From assembly GCF_000378425.1 (NCBI RefSeq), contig NZ_KB899810.1, positions 62,001 through 126,000 of the forward strand: a stretch of DNA of 64,000 bases. The letters are read 5' to 3'. The number at the start of each line of letters is the position of its first letter. Position 1 is the stretch's first letter. This document shows positions 26,439-34,067 of the stretch, piece by piece. A program made the position numbers and the translations under genes. The notes under the pieces were generated by a model. That model made no database searches. It was given only the letters and a program-made list of their open reading frames with translations, and was not told the DNA's origin. This DNA is from Cohnella laeviribosi DSM 21336 (lineage in GTDB: Bacteria; Bacillota; Bacilli; Paenibacillales; Paenibacillaceae).

Positions 26439-27488
26439 TTATGGCGCCAACGGGTTCTTGACCACAATCGCGCCGGACAGAATATCGTCGCGGATTTTCT
26501 TAAGCTTGTCCACGTTTTCTTGTCCGATGAACGGGCTCAACGGAGATGGCGAATCGGCGGTGACGAACGTAAGGCCGACGCCGTTTTCCTTCAGGCCATA
26601 GCTGACCGATCCAAAGGTAAAGTTGCCTTGCGCGAAATCTTTTGCGGTTTCGTACGTAACGGTGTCGGTTTCTTTCAACTGGGACAGCACGACATGCTCC
26701 GGATCCTCGACCGTACGGTCGGTATCCTGGCCGGACGTATAGAAGCCCTTCTCCTTCGCCGCTTCAAACACGCCGGAATCGCCGACCGCCGAGAAACCGG
26801 CGATAAAGTCCGCGCCTTTCGAATGCTGCAGAAGCGCAAGCTCTTTAGCCTTCGCCGGATCGGTGAAGCTTCCGACATAGTTGATCAGGAGCGTGGCGTC
26901 CGGCTTCACCGATTTGAGCCCTTGCTCAAAGCCCGAGGTGTATTTGCTCAGCAGCGGCACGTCCATCGCGACGACCGCTCCGACTTTCCCCGTCTTCGTC
27001 GACAGCCCCGCCGCGGCGCCGAGCAGGTAAGCCGCTTCGTGTTCGCGGAATTCGATGCTGCGGACGTTAGGCGCATCGACCACGGTGTCGATAATCGCGA
27101 AAGACTGGTTCGGGTTTTCCGCCGCGACTTTCTTCAGCGCATCGGCCGCGGAAAACGCCGCCGTAATGATCAGATCGTATTTCTCGGCAACGGCTGCGCG
27201 CAGGTTCTGCTCCACTTGCGTCGGATCCGTCGATTCGATCACTTTGGTTTCGAGATTGAATTCGGAACCGGCCTTCTCCAACCCTTCGACCATTTGCGTA
27301 AAGAACTGGTTCACTCCGATCTTCTCCGGCGTGACGAGCGCGACCCGTTTCTTCGGCCCTTCCGCCGTCGCCGTATTGCCGCCGCTTTTAGCCGCATCGT
27401 CCGGCTTGTTGGCGTTGTTGCCGCCGCAAGCGGAGATCACCGCGGCCAGAAGCAGAAGCACGATCGTAAGTGCGGTCCATTTTTTCAT
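26439..27488 (-). CDS. bmpA: BMP-family nucleoside-binding lipoprotein
   Basis: 349 residues. The ATG at 27488 (MKKWTALTIVLLLLAAVISACGG) is preceded by GAGGAGA, with lipobox VISAC. After a short linker comes the basic membrane protein fold (KKRVALVTPEKIGVNQFFTQMVEGLEKAG, YDLIITAAFSAADALKKVAAENPNQSFAIIDTVVDAPNVRSIEFREHEAAYLLGAAAG, GADFIAGFSAVGDSGVFEAAKEKGFY). BMP proteins bind purine nucleosides (PnrA, NupN). It is the first gene of the operon bmpA-ATPase-permease-permease-MoCo protein-phosphorylase. Confidence 0.92.
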   Translation of the reverse strand: MKKWTALTIVLLLLAAVISACGGNNANKPDDAAKSGGNTATAEGPKKRVALVTPEKIGVNQFFTQMVEGLEKAGSEFNLETKVIESTDPTQVEQNLRAAVAEKYDLIITAAFSAADALKKVAAENPNQSFAIIDTVVDAPNVRSIEFREHEAAYLLGAAAGLSTKTGKVGAVVAMDVPLLSKYTSGFEQGLKSVKPDATLLINYVGSFTDPAKAKELALLQHSKGADFIAGFSAVGDSGVFEAAKEKGFYTSGQDTDRTVEDPEHVVLSQLKETDTVTYETAKDFAQGNFTFGSVSYGLKENGVGLTFVTADSPSPLSPFIGQENVDKLKKIRDDILSGAIVVKNPLAP

Positions 27489-27538
27489 GTCGTCTGTTTC
27501 TTCTCCTCTCATACCTCTTAAAGGTGACTATAACTATA

Positions 27539-27587
27539 AATCTAGTGGCCGAAAGCCCCAATGTCAACAAAATGTCGACTTTTGTCG
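27539..27587 (-). promoter_or_regulatory. promoter and dyad upstream of the nucleoside operon
   Basis: On the minus strand TTGACA (27562-27567), 17 bp, TAGATT (27539-27544). CAACAAAA (27565-27572) and TTTTGTCG (27580-27587) form a near-perfect dyad around TGTCGAC that overlaps the -35 element, a plausible repressor site for the nucleoside operon. Confidence 0.5.
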
Positions 27588-27668
27588 CCTGATCTAGCCT
27601 GGGTACATCGCAAAAGTTGGTTATCGCTGCCGGACGATCAACGAGATTGTCTCCTTTATTCTTTTCCC

Positions 27669-27803
27669 TTATACGCTTCCCGCTTCAAGATCCAGCCAAA
27701 CAGGCTCCTCTCGGGTCAGCCGGATCTTCGAGCCTTCGCCGCAGGAGCGAAACGCTTCCGGCGATTGGGCGACGATCAGCGTGCAGGCGGGAAACGGCCG
27801 ATT
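27669..27803 (-). pseudogene. 3' fragment of an aldo/keto reductase gene
   Basis: On the minus strand about 44 codons read NRPFPACTLIVAQSPEAFRS and CGEGSKIRLTREEPVWLDLE, then a stop. This matches the last part of the intact reductase at 40151-41089 (NQPFPTCALIGAQSPEELRS and onwards). By hand count the two stretches differ at about 18 of 139 bases, roughly 87% identical, and homology extends slightly past the stop. The rest of the gene is absent; AT-rich promoter DNA follows. It is a partial copy left by duplication or recombination, and explains otherwise empty DNA upstream of rpiB. Confidence 0.85.
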
Positions 27804-27984
27804 AATTCTATTGATTGTTTTCGTTTTATTAAATTATTTTTTCGTTTTCTTATGCGAATTTGCAAAAAAACAAACCGCACAAATCCTTCTTGCCGTGACA
27901 GCGAATCCGTTCTTCAAACCGCCTCTACTACCTGAACAAGCCGTATCGACAAAGAAAATCTTCTTCAGAAAAACAAATAAAATC

Positions 27985-28036
27985 TTGACGAAACGAAAAT
28001 AAACGATAAAATTGAAATACAAAATAATTTTCGTTT
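27985..28036 (+). promoter_or_regulatory. promoter and DeoR-type operator of rpiB-glpX
   Basis: TTGACG (27985-27990), 16 bp, TAAAAT (28007-28012). The spacer holds ACGAAAATAAA, and AAACGAAAAT (27991-28000) is repeated inverted as ATTTTCGTTT (28027-28036), so promoter and start region lie between operator arms. Over 28 bp the promoter matches the minus-strand promoter at 38731-38758 at 24 positions. Two more TTTTCGTTTT motifs lie further upstream at 27817-27830 and 27837-27851. Confidence 0.65.
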
Positions 28037-28093
28037 TCTTTTTAATCGATAAAAAACGCGTAGATTTAAAAACATCGGAAAGGGTGAGCAAGG

Positions 28094-28585
28094 ATGAACA
28101 TTGCGATCGGATCGGACCATAACGGGTTTGAGATGAAAGAAGCAATAAAGAAGCATTTGGAAAATCTCGGTTATCAGGTTGCCGATTACGGCTGCCACTC
28201 GCGCGATGCGGTCGATTACCCCGCCGTCGCGTTTGAAGTGGCGAAAGGAATCAGCGAAGGAAAGCATGACCGCGGAATCCTGATTTGCGGCACCGGTCTC
28301 GGGGTGGCCATTGCGGCCAACAAATATCCCGGCATCCGGGCCGCGACCACCCATGACACCTATTCGGCGGAACGGGCGCAACTGAGCAACAATGCGCAAA
28401 TCATCACGATGGGCGCCCAAGTCATCGGGCACGAGGCGGCCAAGAAAATTGCCGAGGCTTATTTGAACGTATCCTTTGACGAAAACAGCCGGTCCGCCCC
28501 CAAAGTGCGGCAAATCATCGCCCGGGAAAAGGAATTTTTGAACAGCGGCGCAGCGATCGGGAAACCCGACAGGTTCTGCAATTGA
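28094..28585 (+). CDS. rpiB: RpiB/LacAB-family sugar-phosphate isomerase
   Basis: 163 residues, with GAAAGGGTGAG before the ATG. Motifs: MNIAIGSDHNGFEMKEAIKKHL, DYGCHSRDAVDYPAVAFEVA, ICGTGLGVAIAANKYPGIRA with the catalytic Cys, and HDTYSAERAQLSNNAQIITMG. The family interconverts aldose and ketose phosphates (ribose/ribulose 5-P). The SAERAxxSNNAQI form and the neighbouring dhaK-dhaL-adh genes resemble isomerases of tetritol pathways (erythrulose-P to erythrose 4-P, EryI/DerI-like), so C4 phosphates are the likelier substrates. It heads the plus-strand operon with glpX. Confidence 0.9.
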   Translation: MNIAIGSDHNGFEMKEAIKKHLENLGYQVADYGCHSRDAVDYPAVAFEVAKGISEGKHDRGILICGTGLGVAIAANKYPGIRAATTHDTYSAERAQLSNNAQIITMGAQVIGHEAAKKIAEAYLNVSFDENSRSAPKVRQIIAREKEFLNSGAAIGKPDRFCN

Positions 28586-28602
28586 AAAAGGAGGCGCTTG
28601 CA

Positions 28603-29553
28603 ATGAAATCGCTAACGCTGGATTTCGTGTCCGTCACCGAGGCGGCGGCTTTAGCTTCCTGCTTCTGGGTGGGAAGAGGCAGAAAATCCGATGCCGATGA
28701 AGCGGCCACGACGGCCATGCGCAACCAACTGAATCAGATTGACATCGACGGCACCATCGTGATCGGCGAAGGGGAAATGGACGAGGCGCCCATGCTGCGG
28801 ATCGGAGAAAAGGTCGGAACCGGCAAAGGAATGGAAGTCGATATCGCGGTCGATCCGCTTGAAGGGACCAACCTGATCGTGAACGGACAAAGCGGTTCGA
28901 TCGCCGTTATTGCCGCCGCTCCCAAAGGAACCCTCCTGCACGCGCCGGATATGTACATGATGAAGATGGCTGTCGGACCCCAGGCAGCCGGCAAAATCGA
29001 TATCCGCGCCCCTCTCATTGATAATTTGCGGATCGTCGCCGACGCGAGCGGAAAGAAGTTGTCCGAATTGACGGTCGTCATCCAGCGGCGCGACCGGCAC
29101 CTCGGGATGATTCAGACCGTTCGGGAGGTCGGGGGACGCGTCCAACTGTTTGACGACGGCGACGTAACCTATGCGATTGTTCCCGCATTGGACGCCTCGA
29201 AGGCGGATATGTTCGTCGGCATTGGCGGAGCGCCGGAAGGCGTCGTGTCCGCCGTCGCGCTGAAATGTCTCGGAGGAGAGATGCAAGCCAAGCTCCTGCC
29301 TGCCGGAGAGGAGGATTACAAGCGGTGCGCCGAAATGGGCTTGACCGATCCGCATGCCGCGCTGCCCATGGACCGTTTGGTCGGATCGGATCATTGCATC
29401 TTCTCGGCAACCGGCATTACGGACGGAATGTTGCTGAAAGGCGTCCGGAACCGGTCCGGCGCGCTCGCAACGCACACGCTGTTCCTCAACGGTACGGACA
29501 GAAAAGCGCATTTTCTTGAAACCTTGCACGACCCCGAGCGGGTCCGTCCGTGA
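28603..29553 (+). CDS. glpX: class II fructose/sedoheptulose-1,7-bisphosphatase
   Basis: The start is the ATG at 28603 (MKSLTLDFVSVTEAAALASC), 8 nt after AAAGGAGG; a TTG seven codons earlier overlaps the ribosome binding site. The 316 residues show the GlpX pattern: VGRGRKSDADEAATTAMR, GTIVIGEGEMDEAPML, DIAVDPLEGTNL (metal/phosphate site), GIGGAPEGVVSAVALKCLGGEMQ. The enzyme dephosphorylates fructose 1,6-bisphosphate or sedoheptulose 1,7-bisphosphate. Next to isomerases that could supply erythrose 4-P, the sedoheptulose activity would let erythrose 4-P plus DHAP enter the pentose phosphate pool. A terminator follows. Confidence 0.92.
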   Translation: MKSLTLDFVSVTEAAALASCFWVGRGRKSDADEAATTAMRNQLNQIDIDGTIVIGEGEMDEAPMLRIGEKVGTGKGMEVDIAVDPLEGTNLIVNGQSGSIAVIAAAPKGTLLHAPDMYMMKMAVGPQAAGKIDIRAPLIDNLRIVADASGKKLSELTVVIQRRDRHLGMIQTVREVGGRVQLFDDGDVTYAIVPALDASKADMFVGIGGAPEGVVSAVALKCLGGEMQAKLLPAGEEDYKRCAEMGLTDPHAALPMDRLVGSDHCIFSATGITDGMLLKGVRNRSGALATHTLFLNGTDRKAHFLETLHDPERVRP

Positions 29554-29578
29554 AATTCTTCCCGGATACGTTACTTGC

Positions 29579-29599
29579 GGGGCTTGGCCCCTTTTTTTT
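29579..29599 (+). terminator. terminator of rpiB-glpX
   Basis: GGGGC-TTG-GCCCC directly followed by a T-rich run (TTTTTTTTC). Confidence 0.8.
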
Positions 29600-29653
29600 C
29601 TTGTCGCGGCAACAGCGGGGCTTGAACGAAAATCATCCGGTTGCATAATCGAA

Positions 29654-29690
29654 GACGGCGGGACAGGAGGGCTGCTCCTGTTCCGCCGTC
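29654..29690. terminator. long hairpin between convergent operons
   Basis: GACGGCGG-ACAGGAG pairs with CTCCTGT-CCGCCGTC (15 Watson-Crick pairs and one G-T, 5-nt loop). No strong T run follows on either strand; it lies just after the dhaL stop and probably ends that operon. Confidence 0.6.
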
Positions 29691-29725
29691 TATTGCGGCA
29701 AGCCGCGATTTTAATAGCGCGCCGG

Positions 29726-30379
29726 TCAGCTTGCCAGCGATTGAAGCGATTTGATCGTATGCGTGAAGCTGTCCAAAATCATATAGGCGGATGTCGCGCC
29801 AGGGTCCTGGTGACCCAACGAACGTTCGCCCAGGCGGCTGGATCTTCCTTTTTGCGACAGCATTTCCGCCGTCGATTTCATGCCCTGTTCCGCCGCTTTT
29901 ACCGCGTCTTCCAGGCTGGCCGCCAAATCCTTCCCCGCTTCGCGGCTCGCTTTCAGCGCAGCCATCGCCGGGTGCCACGCGTCCACCATCGTTTTCTCTC
30001 CCGGCTGCGCTTTGCCGCGTTCCAATATCCCGTTCACGGCGGCTATCCAAAATTGCACGATGTCATCTTCGTTCAATTCGGTTTTGCCTTGCAGAACCGC
30101 GCTTCCCCGGATGAAAGCCGTCGCGTAAAGCGGGCCGACGGATGAGCCTACGGCATTCAGGAACGTCATCCCGACGGCCTTGCAAATCTCGCCGCAAGTG
30201 CTGTTTCCGTCAAATTCCTCCAGCTTGGCCTTGACGGCCTGCCAGCCGATGGACATCGTCACGCCATGATCTCCGTCTCCGACGGCGCGATCAAGCTCGG
30301 ACAAATAATCCTTCTCTTGCTCGATCCTGTCGGCGATCTTGCGCAGCGCTTGAATGAAATCCGCACTGGTCAGTTTCAT
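29726..30379 (-). CDS. dhaL: dihydroxyacetone-kinase-type subunit L
   Basis: 217 residues from the second ATG (MKLTSADFIQALRKIADRIEQ), 6 nt after AAGGAGG; another ATG touches the site itself. The nucleotide/Mg site DRAVGDGDHGVTMSIG (residues ~29-44), NAVGSSVGPLYATAFIRG and the C-terminal GATSAYMILDSF are typical DhaL. DhaL binds ADP/ATP and phosphorylates a ketose held by DhaK. In PTS-type systems DhaM regenerates ATP on DhaL; no DhaM is present here. It starts 11 bp after dhaK and is the last gene of the operon. Confidence 0.92.
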   Translation of the reverse strand: MKLTSADFIQALRKIADRIEQEKDYLSELDRAVGDGDHGVTMSIGWQAVKAKLEEFDGNSTCGEICKAVGMTFLNAVGSSVGPLYATAFIRGSAVLQGKTELNEDDIVQFWIAAVNGILERGKAQPGEKTMVDAWHPAMAALKASREAGKDLAASLEDAVKAAEQGMKSTAEMLSQKGRSSRLGERSLGHQDPGATSAYMILDSFTHTIKSLQSLAS

Positions 30380-30390
30380 GGGCATCCTCC

Positions 30391-31392
30391 TTACATCTGA
30401 ACGAACATGGGACAATCGGCCGGATGATCCATTAACCTCGCCAATTCATCGTCCACCTTCATGAGGGTGATCGAGCATCCGCCCATCTCCAGCGAAGTGA
30501 CATACTCGCCGACATAAGAACGGTGAATCTCGACGCCTTTTTCGGCCAATATTTGCGCCGTTCGGCGATACATGATAAAGAACTCCATGTAGGTCGTGGA
30601 TCCCAATCCGTTGACGAGAACGACCGCCCGGTCCCCCCGGGACAGGGGCATGTCGGCGAGAATCCGGTCCAACAGCTCGCCGGCCACTTCATCGGCGGGT
30701 TTGATCTTGCCTTTCTGCACGCCGGGTTCGCCATGAATTCCCAGGCCGATTTCCATCTCGTCGGGTCCGAGCTCGAAGCTCGGACGGCCCGTTTGCGGAT
30801 TAAAGCACGGACTCAAGGCAACGCCCATCGTTCTGGTCACTTGATTGGCCTTGGATGTTACCCGGACCACTTCATCCAAGCTGTAACCCTGATCGGCCGC
30901 CGCGCCCGCCACTTTAAACACCAGGAAATCGCCTGCGATGCCGCGTCTTCTGTCCTCTTCCGATTTCGGAGCGGAAGCGACATCGTCGGTGATCCTCACC
31001 GTTTCGACGCGAATGCCTTCCATTCCTGCCAATTCGGCAGCCATATCAAAATTCATGCAGTCTCCGGCATAATTGCCGTAGAGGTAGATGACGCCCGCGC
31101 CGGCGTCTACCGCCCTGGTAACCTCCAGAATCGGATCCGGCGGCGGGGACGCAAAAATATTGCCGACCGGAACGCCGTCCACCATTCCTTTGCCGATTAA
31201 CCCCAGGAACGAGGGCTCGTGACCGGAGCCGCCGCCGCAGATGACGCCGACTTTGCCGGGCCGTACCGTATTGGTGCTGACAATGGACCGTTTGTTATGC
31301 GGCAGCTGCCGCACGTAACGGGAGTGGGCCGCCACAAAGCCTTCGAGCATTTCTTCAACAACTGCCGCCGGATGGTTGATCAACTTTTTCAT
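30391..31392 (-). CDS. dhaK: dihydroxyacetone-kinase-type subunit K
   Basis: 333 residues; the ATG at 31392 (MKKLINHPAAVVEEMLEGFVAAHSRY) follows AGGAGGGG and lies inside the 3' end of the second rpiB (38-bp overlap). Substrate-site residues are present: CGGGSGHEPSFLG (His), YLYGNYAGDCMNFDMA (Asp) and the covalent-substrate His in GLGIHGEPGVQ. DhaK binds a short ketose as a hemiaminal. With two RpiB-type isomerases and no glycerol dehydrogenase of the GldA type nearby, the ketose may be erythrulose rather than dihydroxyacetone; this is inference. Confidence 0.92.
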   Translation of the reverse strand: MKKLINHPAAVVEEMLEGFVAAHSRYVRQLPHNKRSIVSTNTVRPGKVGVICGGGSGHEPSFLGLIGKGMVDGVPVGNIFASPPPDPILEVTRAVDAGAGVIYLYGNYAGDCMNFDMAAELAGMEGIRVETVRITDDVASAPKSEEDRRRGIAGDFLVFKVAGAAADQGYSLDEVVRVTSKANQVTRTMGVALSPCFNPQTGRPSFELGPDEMEIGLGIHGEPGVQKGKIKPADEVAGELLDRILADMPLSRGDRAVVLVNGLGSTTYMEFFIMYRRTAQILAEKGVEIHRSYVGEYVTSLEMGGCSITLMKVDDELARLMDHPADCPMFVQM

Positions 31393-31861
31393 ATTCGCCC
31401 CTCCTGATAAACTCCTGTTCCTTCTCCATAATTTTTTCGACCTTGCGGCCGGAGTTTCCCCCTTCAAACTCGGAGTTGATCCAAGCCTCCACAACCTTCA
31501 AAGCCGCTTCGGGCCCGATGACCTTGGCTCCCATGGTCAGAATTTGCGCGTTGTTGCTTTTGCGGGCGCGTTCCGCCGAATACGTATCGTGGCACAGCGC
31601 CGCGCGGATCCCCGGCACCTTGCAAGCCGCGATGGCCATGCCGATCCCCGTGCCGCAAACCAAAATCGCCCGGTTGAACTTCCCCTTCTTCAGGTCAAGC
31701 GAGACTTGAAACGCGACATCGGGATAATCGACGGCATCGCAGCCGTAGCATCCGTAATCCACGACCTCATGGTTGTGTCGTTCCAAATACGTTTTGATCC
31801 GTTCCTTCAACTCATAGGCGTTATGGTCGCTCCCCAATGCCACCTTCACCGTTCCGACCAC
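31355..31861 (-). CDS. rpiB: second RpiB-family sugar-phosphate isomerase
   Basis: 168 residues: VKVALGSDHNAYELKERIKTYL, DYGCYGCDAVDYPDVAFQVS, VCGTGIGMAIAACKVPGIRA with the catalytic Cys, HDTYSAERARKSNNAQILTMG. It is clearly paralogous to the product of 28094-28585 and shares the same uncommon SAERA-SNNAQI block. Having two such isomerases in one locus fits a route with two successive aldose-ketose or stereo-isomerisations, as in tetritol catabolism. It starts 9 bp after the dehydrogenase and overlaps dhaK by 38 bp. Confidence 0.9.
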   Translation of the reverse strand: MVGTVKVALGSDHNAYELKERIKTYLERHNHEVVDYGCYGCDAVDYPDVAFQVSLDLKKGKFNRAILVCGTGIGMAIAACKVPGIRAALCHDTYSAERARKSNNAQILTMGAKVIGPEAALKVVEAWINSEFEGGNSGRKVEKIMEKEQEFIRRGEYEKVDQPSGGSC

Positions 31862-31870
31862 CCTTCCGCA

Positions 31871-32944
31871 TTAAGGCACCAAAATCACTTTGAGCGAGTT
31901 TTTCCCGCTCTTCACCAGTTCGAAGCCTTCTTGAAACTTTTCCAAAGGCAGCTTGTGGGTCACGACGCCTTCGGTCGGAAGCTTGCCCGACGAGATGCCG
32001 TCAATGACCAGCGGATAGCAATACGGACCCAAATGGGAGCCGAAAATGTCGAGTTCCTTGCGGTCGCCGATGATGCTCCAGTCGACCGTGACCGGATCTT
32101 TGAACACGCTGAATTCCACAAACCTGCCGAGCTTGCGGATCATCGCCAGTCCCTGCTCGACCGATTTCGGATGGCCGGTCGCTTCAATATAGATGTCGCA
32201 GCCGTAGCCTTCGGTCATGCCCTTGATTTCCTTGACGACATCCGTTTTGCTTGGGTTGAGCACGATGTCGGCGCCGAATTTTCGGGCCAGCTCCAGACGT
32301 TCGTCATGGAGATCAAGCACAATCAGCTTGCCGGGACCCGCCTGCTTCGCGGCCCCGACCATTCCGAGGCCCAACGTTCCCGCGCCCGAGATGACCACGA
32401 TGTCGCCCAGCTCGATTTTGGCGCGCTGCACGGCATGGAACGAACAGGCGTACGGCTCGATGAGGATGGCGGCCTCGATCGGCAGGTCGGCCGGCACCTT
32501 ATAGTTGATGGCTTCCTTCGTGAATTTCATATATTCGGCCATGCCGCCGTTGACATTGTTCTGGAAGCCGTACAGGTCGTGCTTCTCGCACATCCAATAT
32601 TGCCCGCGTTTGCAGAAGCGGCAGTTCCAGCACGGAACGATCTGCTCCGAGATGACGCGATCCCCCACTTCGAATCCGGTCACCCCATCTCCAAGGGCCG
32701 CCACATGGCCGATAAACTCATGGCCCGGAATCACGGGAGCCTTGATGTAAGCGGGCTGCGTTTCGTCGCCCCAGAAGCTGGGGGCGCCCGTATACGCTTT
32801 AATATCGCCGGCGCAAATGCCGCAAGCTTCCACCTTCACCAAAATCTCTCCGGGACCGATCTTCGGCACGTCCACTTCTTCCAATCGGTAATCTCCGGGC
32901 GCATAGGCCACGACAGCTCTCATTTTCTCGGGAATGGCAGTCAT
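31871..32944 (-). CDS. zinc-dependent medium-chain polyol dehydrogenase
   Basis: 357 residues of the MDR family. Catalytic zinc ligands: CGICAGD and PGHEFIG; structural zinc: PCWNCRFCKRGQYWMC; cofactor fold: VVISGAGTLGLGMVGAAKQ and VLDLHDERLELARKFGAD. It resembles threonine/sorbitol dehydrogenases that oxidise a secondary alcohol with NAD. In this operon it probably oxidises the imported polyol to the ketose that DhaK/DhaL phosphorylates; an erythritol/threitol dehydrogenase of the EltD kind would fit. It lies 22 bp after the transporter ATPase. Confidence 0.88.
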   Translation of the reverse strand: MTAIPEKMRAVVAYAPGDYRLEEVDVPKIGPGEILVKVEACGICAGDIKAYTGAPSFWGDETQPAYIKAPVIPGHEFIGHVAALGDGVTGFEVGDRVISEQIVPCWNCRFCKRGQYWMCEKHDLYGFQNNVNGGMAEYMKFTKEAINYKVPADLPIEAAILIEPYACSFHAVQRAKIELGDIVVISGAGTLGLGMVGAAKQAGPGKLIVLDLHDERLELARKFGADIVLNPSKTDVVKEIKGMTEGYGCDIYIEATGHPKSVEQGLAMIRKLGRFVEFSVFKDPVTVDWSIIGDRKELDIFGSHLGPYCYPLVIDGISSGKLPTEGVVTHKLPLEKFQEGFELVKSGKNSLKVILVP

Positions 32945-32966
32945 GCGTACATCCTCCGTTCATGGT

Positions 32967-34067
32967 TTAAATTCGGTTTCCGTTCTGGCTGTCAAACAGA
33001 TGAATGCGGTCTTCGCGGAACAGCAGACAAATGGGATCTCCCGGTTGGAAAAACACGTTTTCTCCGGTCACCAGGCTGAGCAGCGCGTCGTTGATCCGGA
33101 TATGGATGCGGCACTCCTCGCCCAGATTTTCGAAAATCGTCACCCGGGTCCTGAGCGTGTGCGGTTCGCTGCCCGCGACGATATGGATGTCGCCGGGACG
33201 GATGCCGAACCGGTACGGCTTGCCGTCTATCACTCGATCCCGATAGGCATCCGGCACCGCGAACTCGATCGGCGACCCGTCGATCCGGAACATTTTCCTG
33301 CCCGTTTTCTCCGTAAAGGCGGTTACCGTGAACAGGTTCATCGGGGGTTCCCCGATGAAGCCGGCCACGAATTCGTTCGCCGGATGGTTGTACACTTCCA
33401 GAGGCGTGCCGTACTGCTGAAGGACGCCTTCGTTGATGATCGCGATCCGGTCGGCCAGCGCCATCGCTTCCGACTGGTCGTGCGTCACGATGATGCTGGT
33501 CGACCGGATTTCCGTATGCAGCCGTTTCAGCTCGGTGCGCATGCTCTGGCGCATTTTGCCGTCGAGATGGGACAACGGTTCGTCCAGAAGCAGAACGGCC
33601 GGCTTTCGCACGATGGCTCTTGCGATATTGACGCGCTGCTTCTGCCCTCCCGACAAAGCCGACGGTTTCATCTGGAGCAAGGGGGTGATTTGGAGAAGCT
33701 CCGCAATTTTGTCCACCTCGCGTTTGATCTCCGGCTCCGGCATGTTCCTCGCCCGAAGGTTGAACGCGATATTCTCGTAAACCGTCAGCGGCGGATAGAG
33801 CGCATAGTTTTCGAACGCCAATCCGACATTCCGCTTGCTCGGATGCAGCCGGTTGACCACCGTCCCCCCGATTTCGATCTCGCCGGAAGTGATCGTCTCC
33901 AAGCCGGCAATCATGCGAAGCGTGGTCGATTTGCCGCATCCGGAAGGACCGAGGAAAGCGATGAACTCTCCGTCCTTGGCCGTCAAGTTCAAGGACTTGA
34001 CGGCATGAATCGACTCTTTTTGTTTGGTGTACGTTTTGTTCAAATTCCGGATGACCAGTTCAGCCAA
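32967..34067 (-). CDS. MalK/UgpC-type ABC transporter ATPase
   Basis: The start is TTG at 34067 (LAELVIRNLNKTYTKQ), 8 nt after AAGGGAGG and overlapping the upstream ATPase stop by 8 bp; upstream in-frame codons lack a site. The 366 residues have FLGPSGCGKSTTLRMIAGLE, LSGGQKQRVNIARAI, LLLDEPLSHLDGKMR, VTHDQ and a C-terminal TOBE-type domain (RFGIRPGDIHIV). It is one of two different ATPases in this operon and most likely pairs with the other as a heterodimer. Confidence 0.9.
   Translation of the reverse strand: MAELVIRNLNKTYTKQKESIHAVKSLNLTAKDGEFIAFLGPSGCGKSTTLRMIAGLETITSGEIEIGGTVVNRLHPSKRNVGLAFENYALYPPLTVYENIAFNLRARNMPEPEIKREVDKIAELLQITPLLQMKPSALSGGQKQRVNIARAIVRKPAVLLLDEPLSHLDGKMRQSMRTELKRLHTEIRSTSIIVTHDQSEAMALADRIAIINEGVLQQYGTPLEVYNHPANEFVAGFIGEPPMNLFTVTAFTEKTGRKMFRIDGSPIEFAVPDAYRDRVIDGKPYRFGIRPGDIHIVAGSEPHTLRTRVTIFENLGEECRIHIRINDALLSLVTGENVFFQPGDPICLLFREDRIHLFDSQNGNRI

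Noticed and set aside
27669-27803. Insertion sequence or transposase around the reductase fragment
   Set aside because: No inverted repeats, target duplication or transposase-like frame is visible; the fragment fits a plain partial duplication.
27489-27984. Purine riboswitch before the nucleoside operon
   Set aside because: No paired three-stem core with conserved loops could be found; only a promoter and a short dyad are supported.
29554-29725. A DhaM gene near dhaK and dhaL
   Set aside because: The gap after dhaL holds only terminator hairpins, and no EIIA/HPr-like protein is encoded anywhere in the locus.
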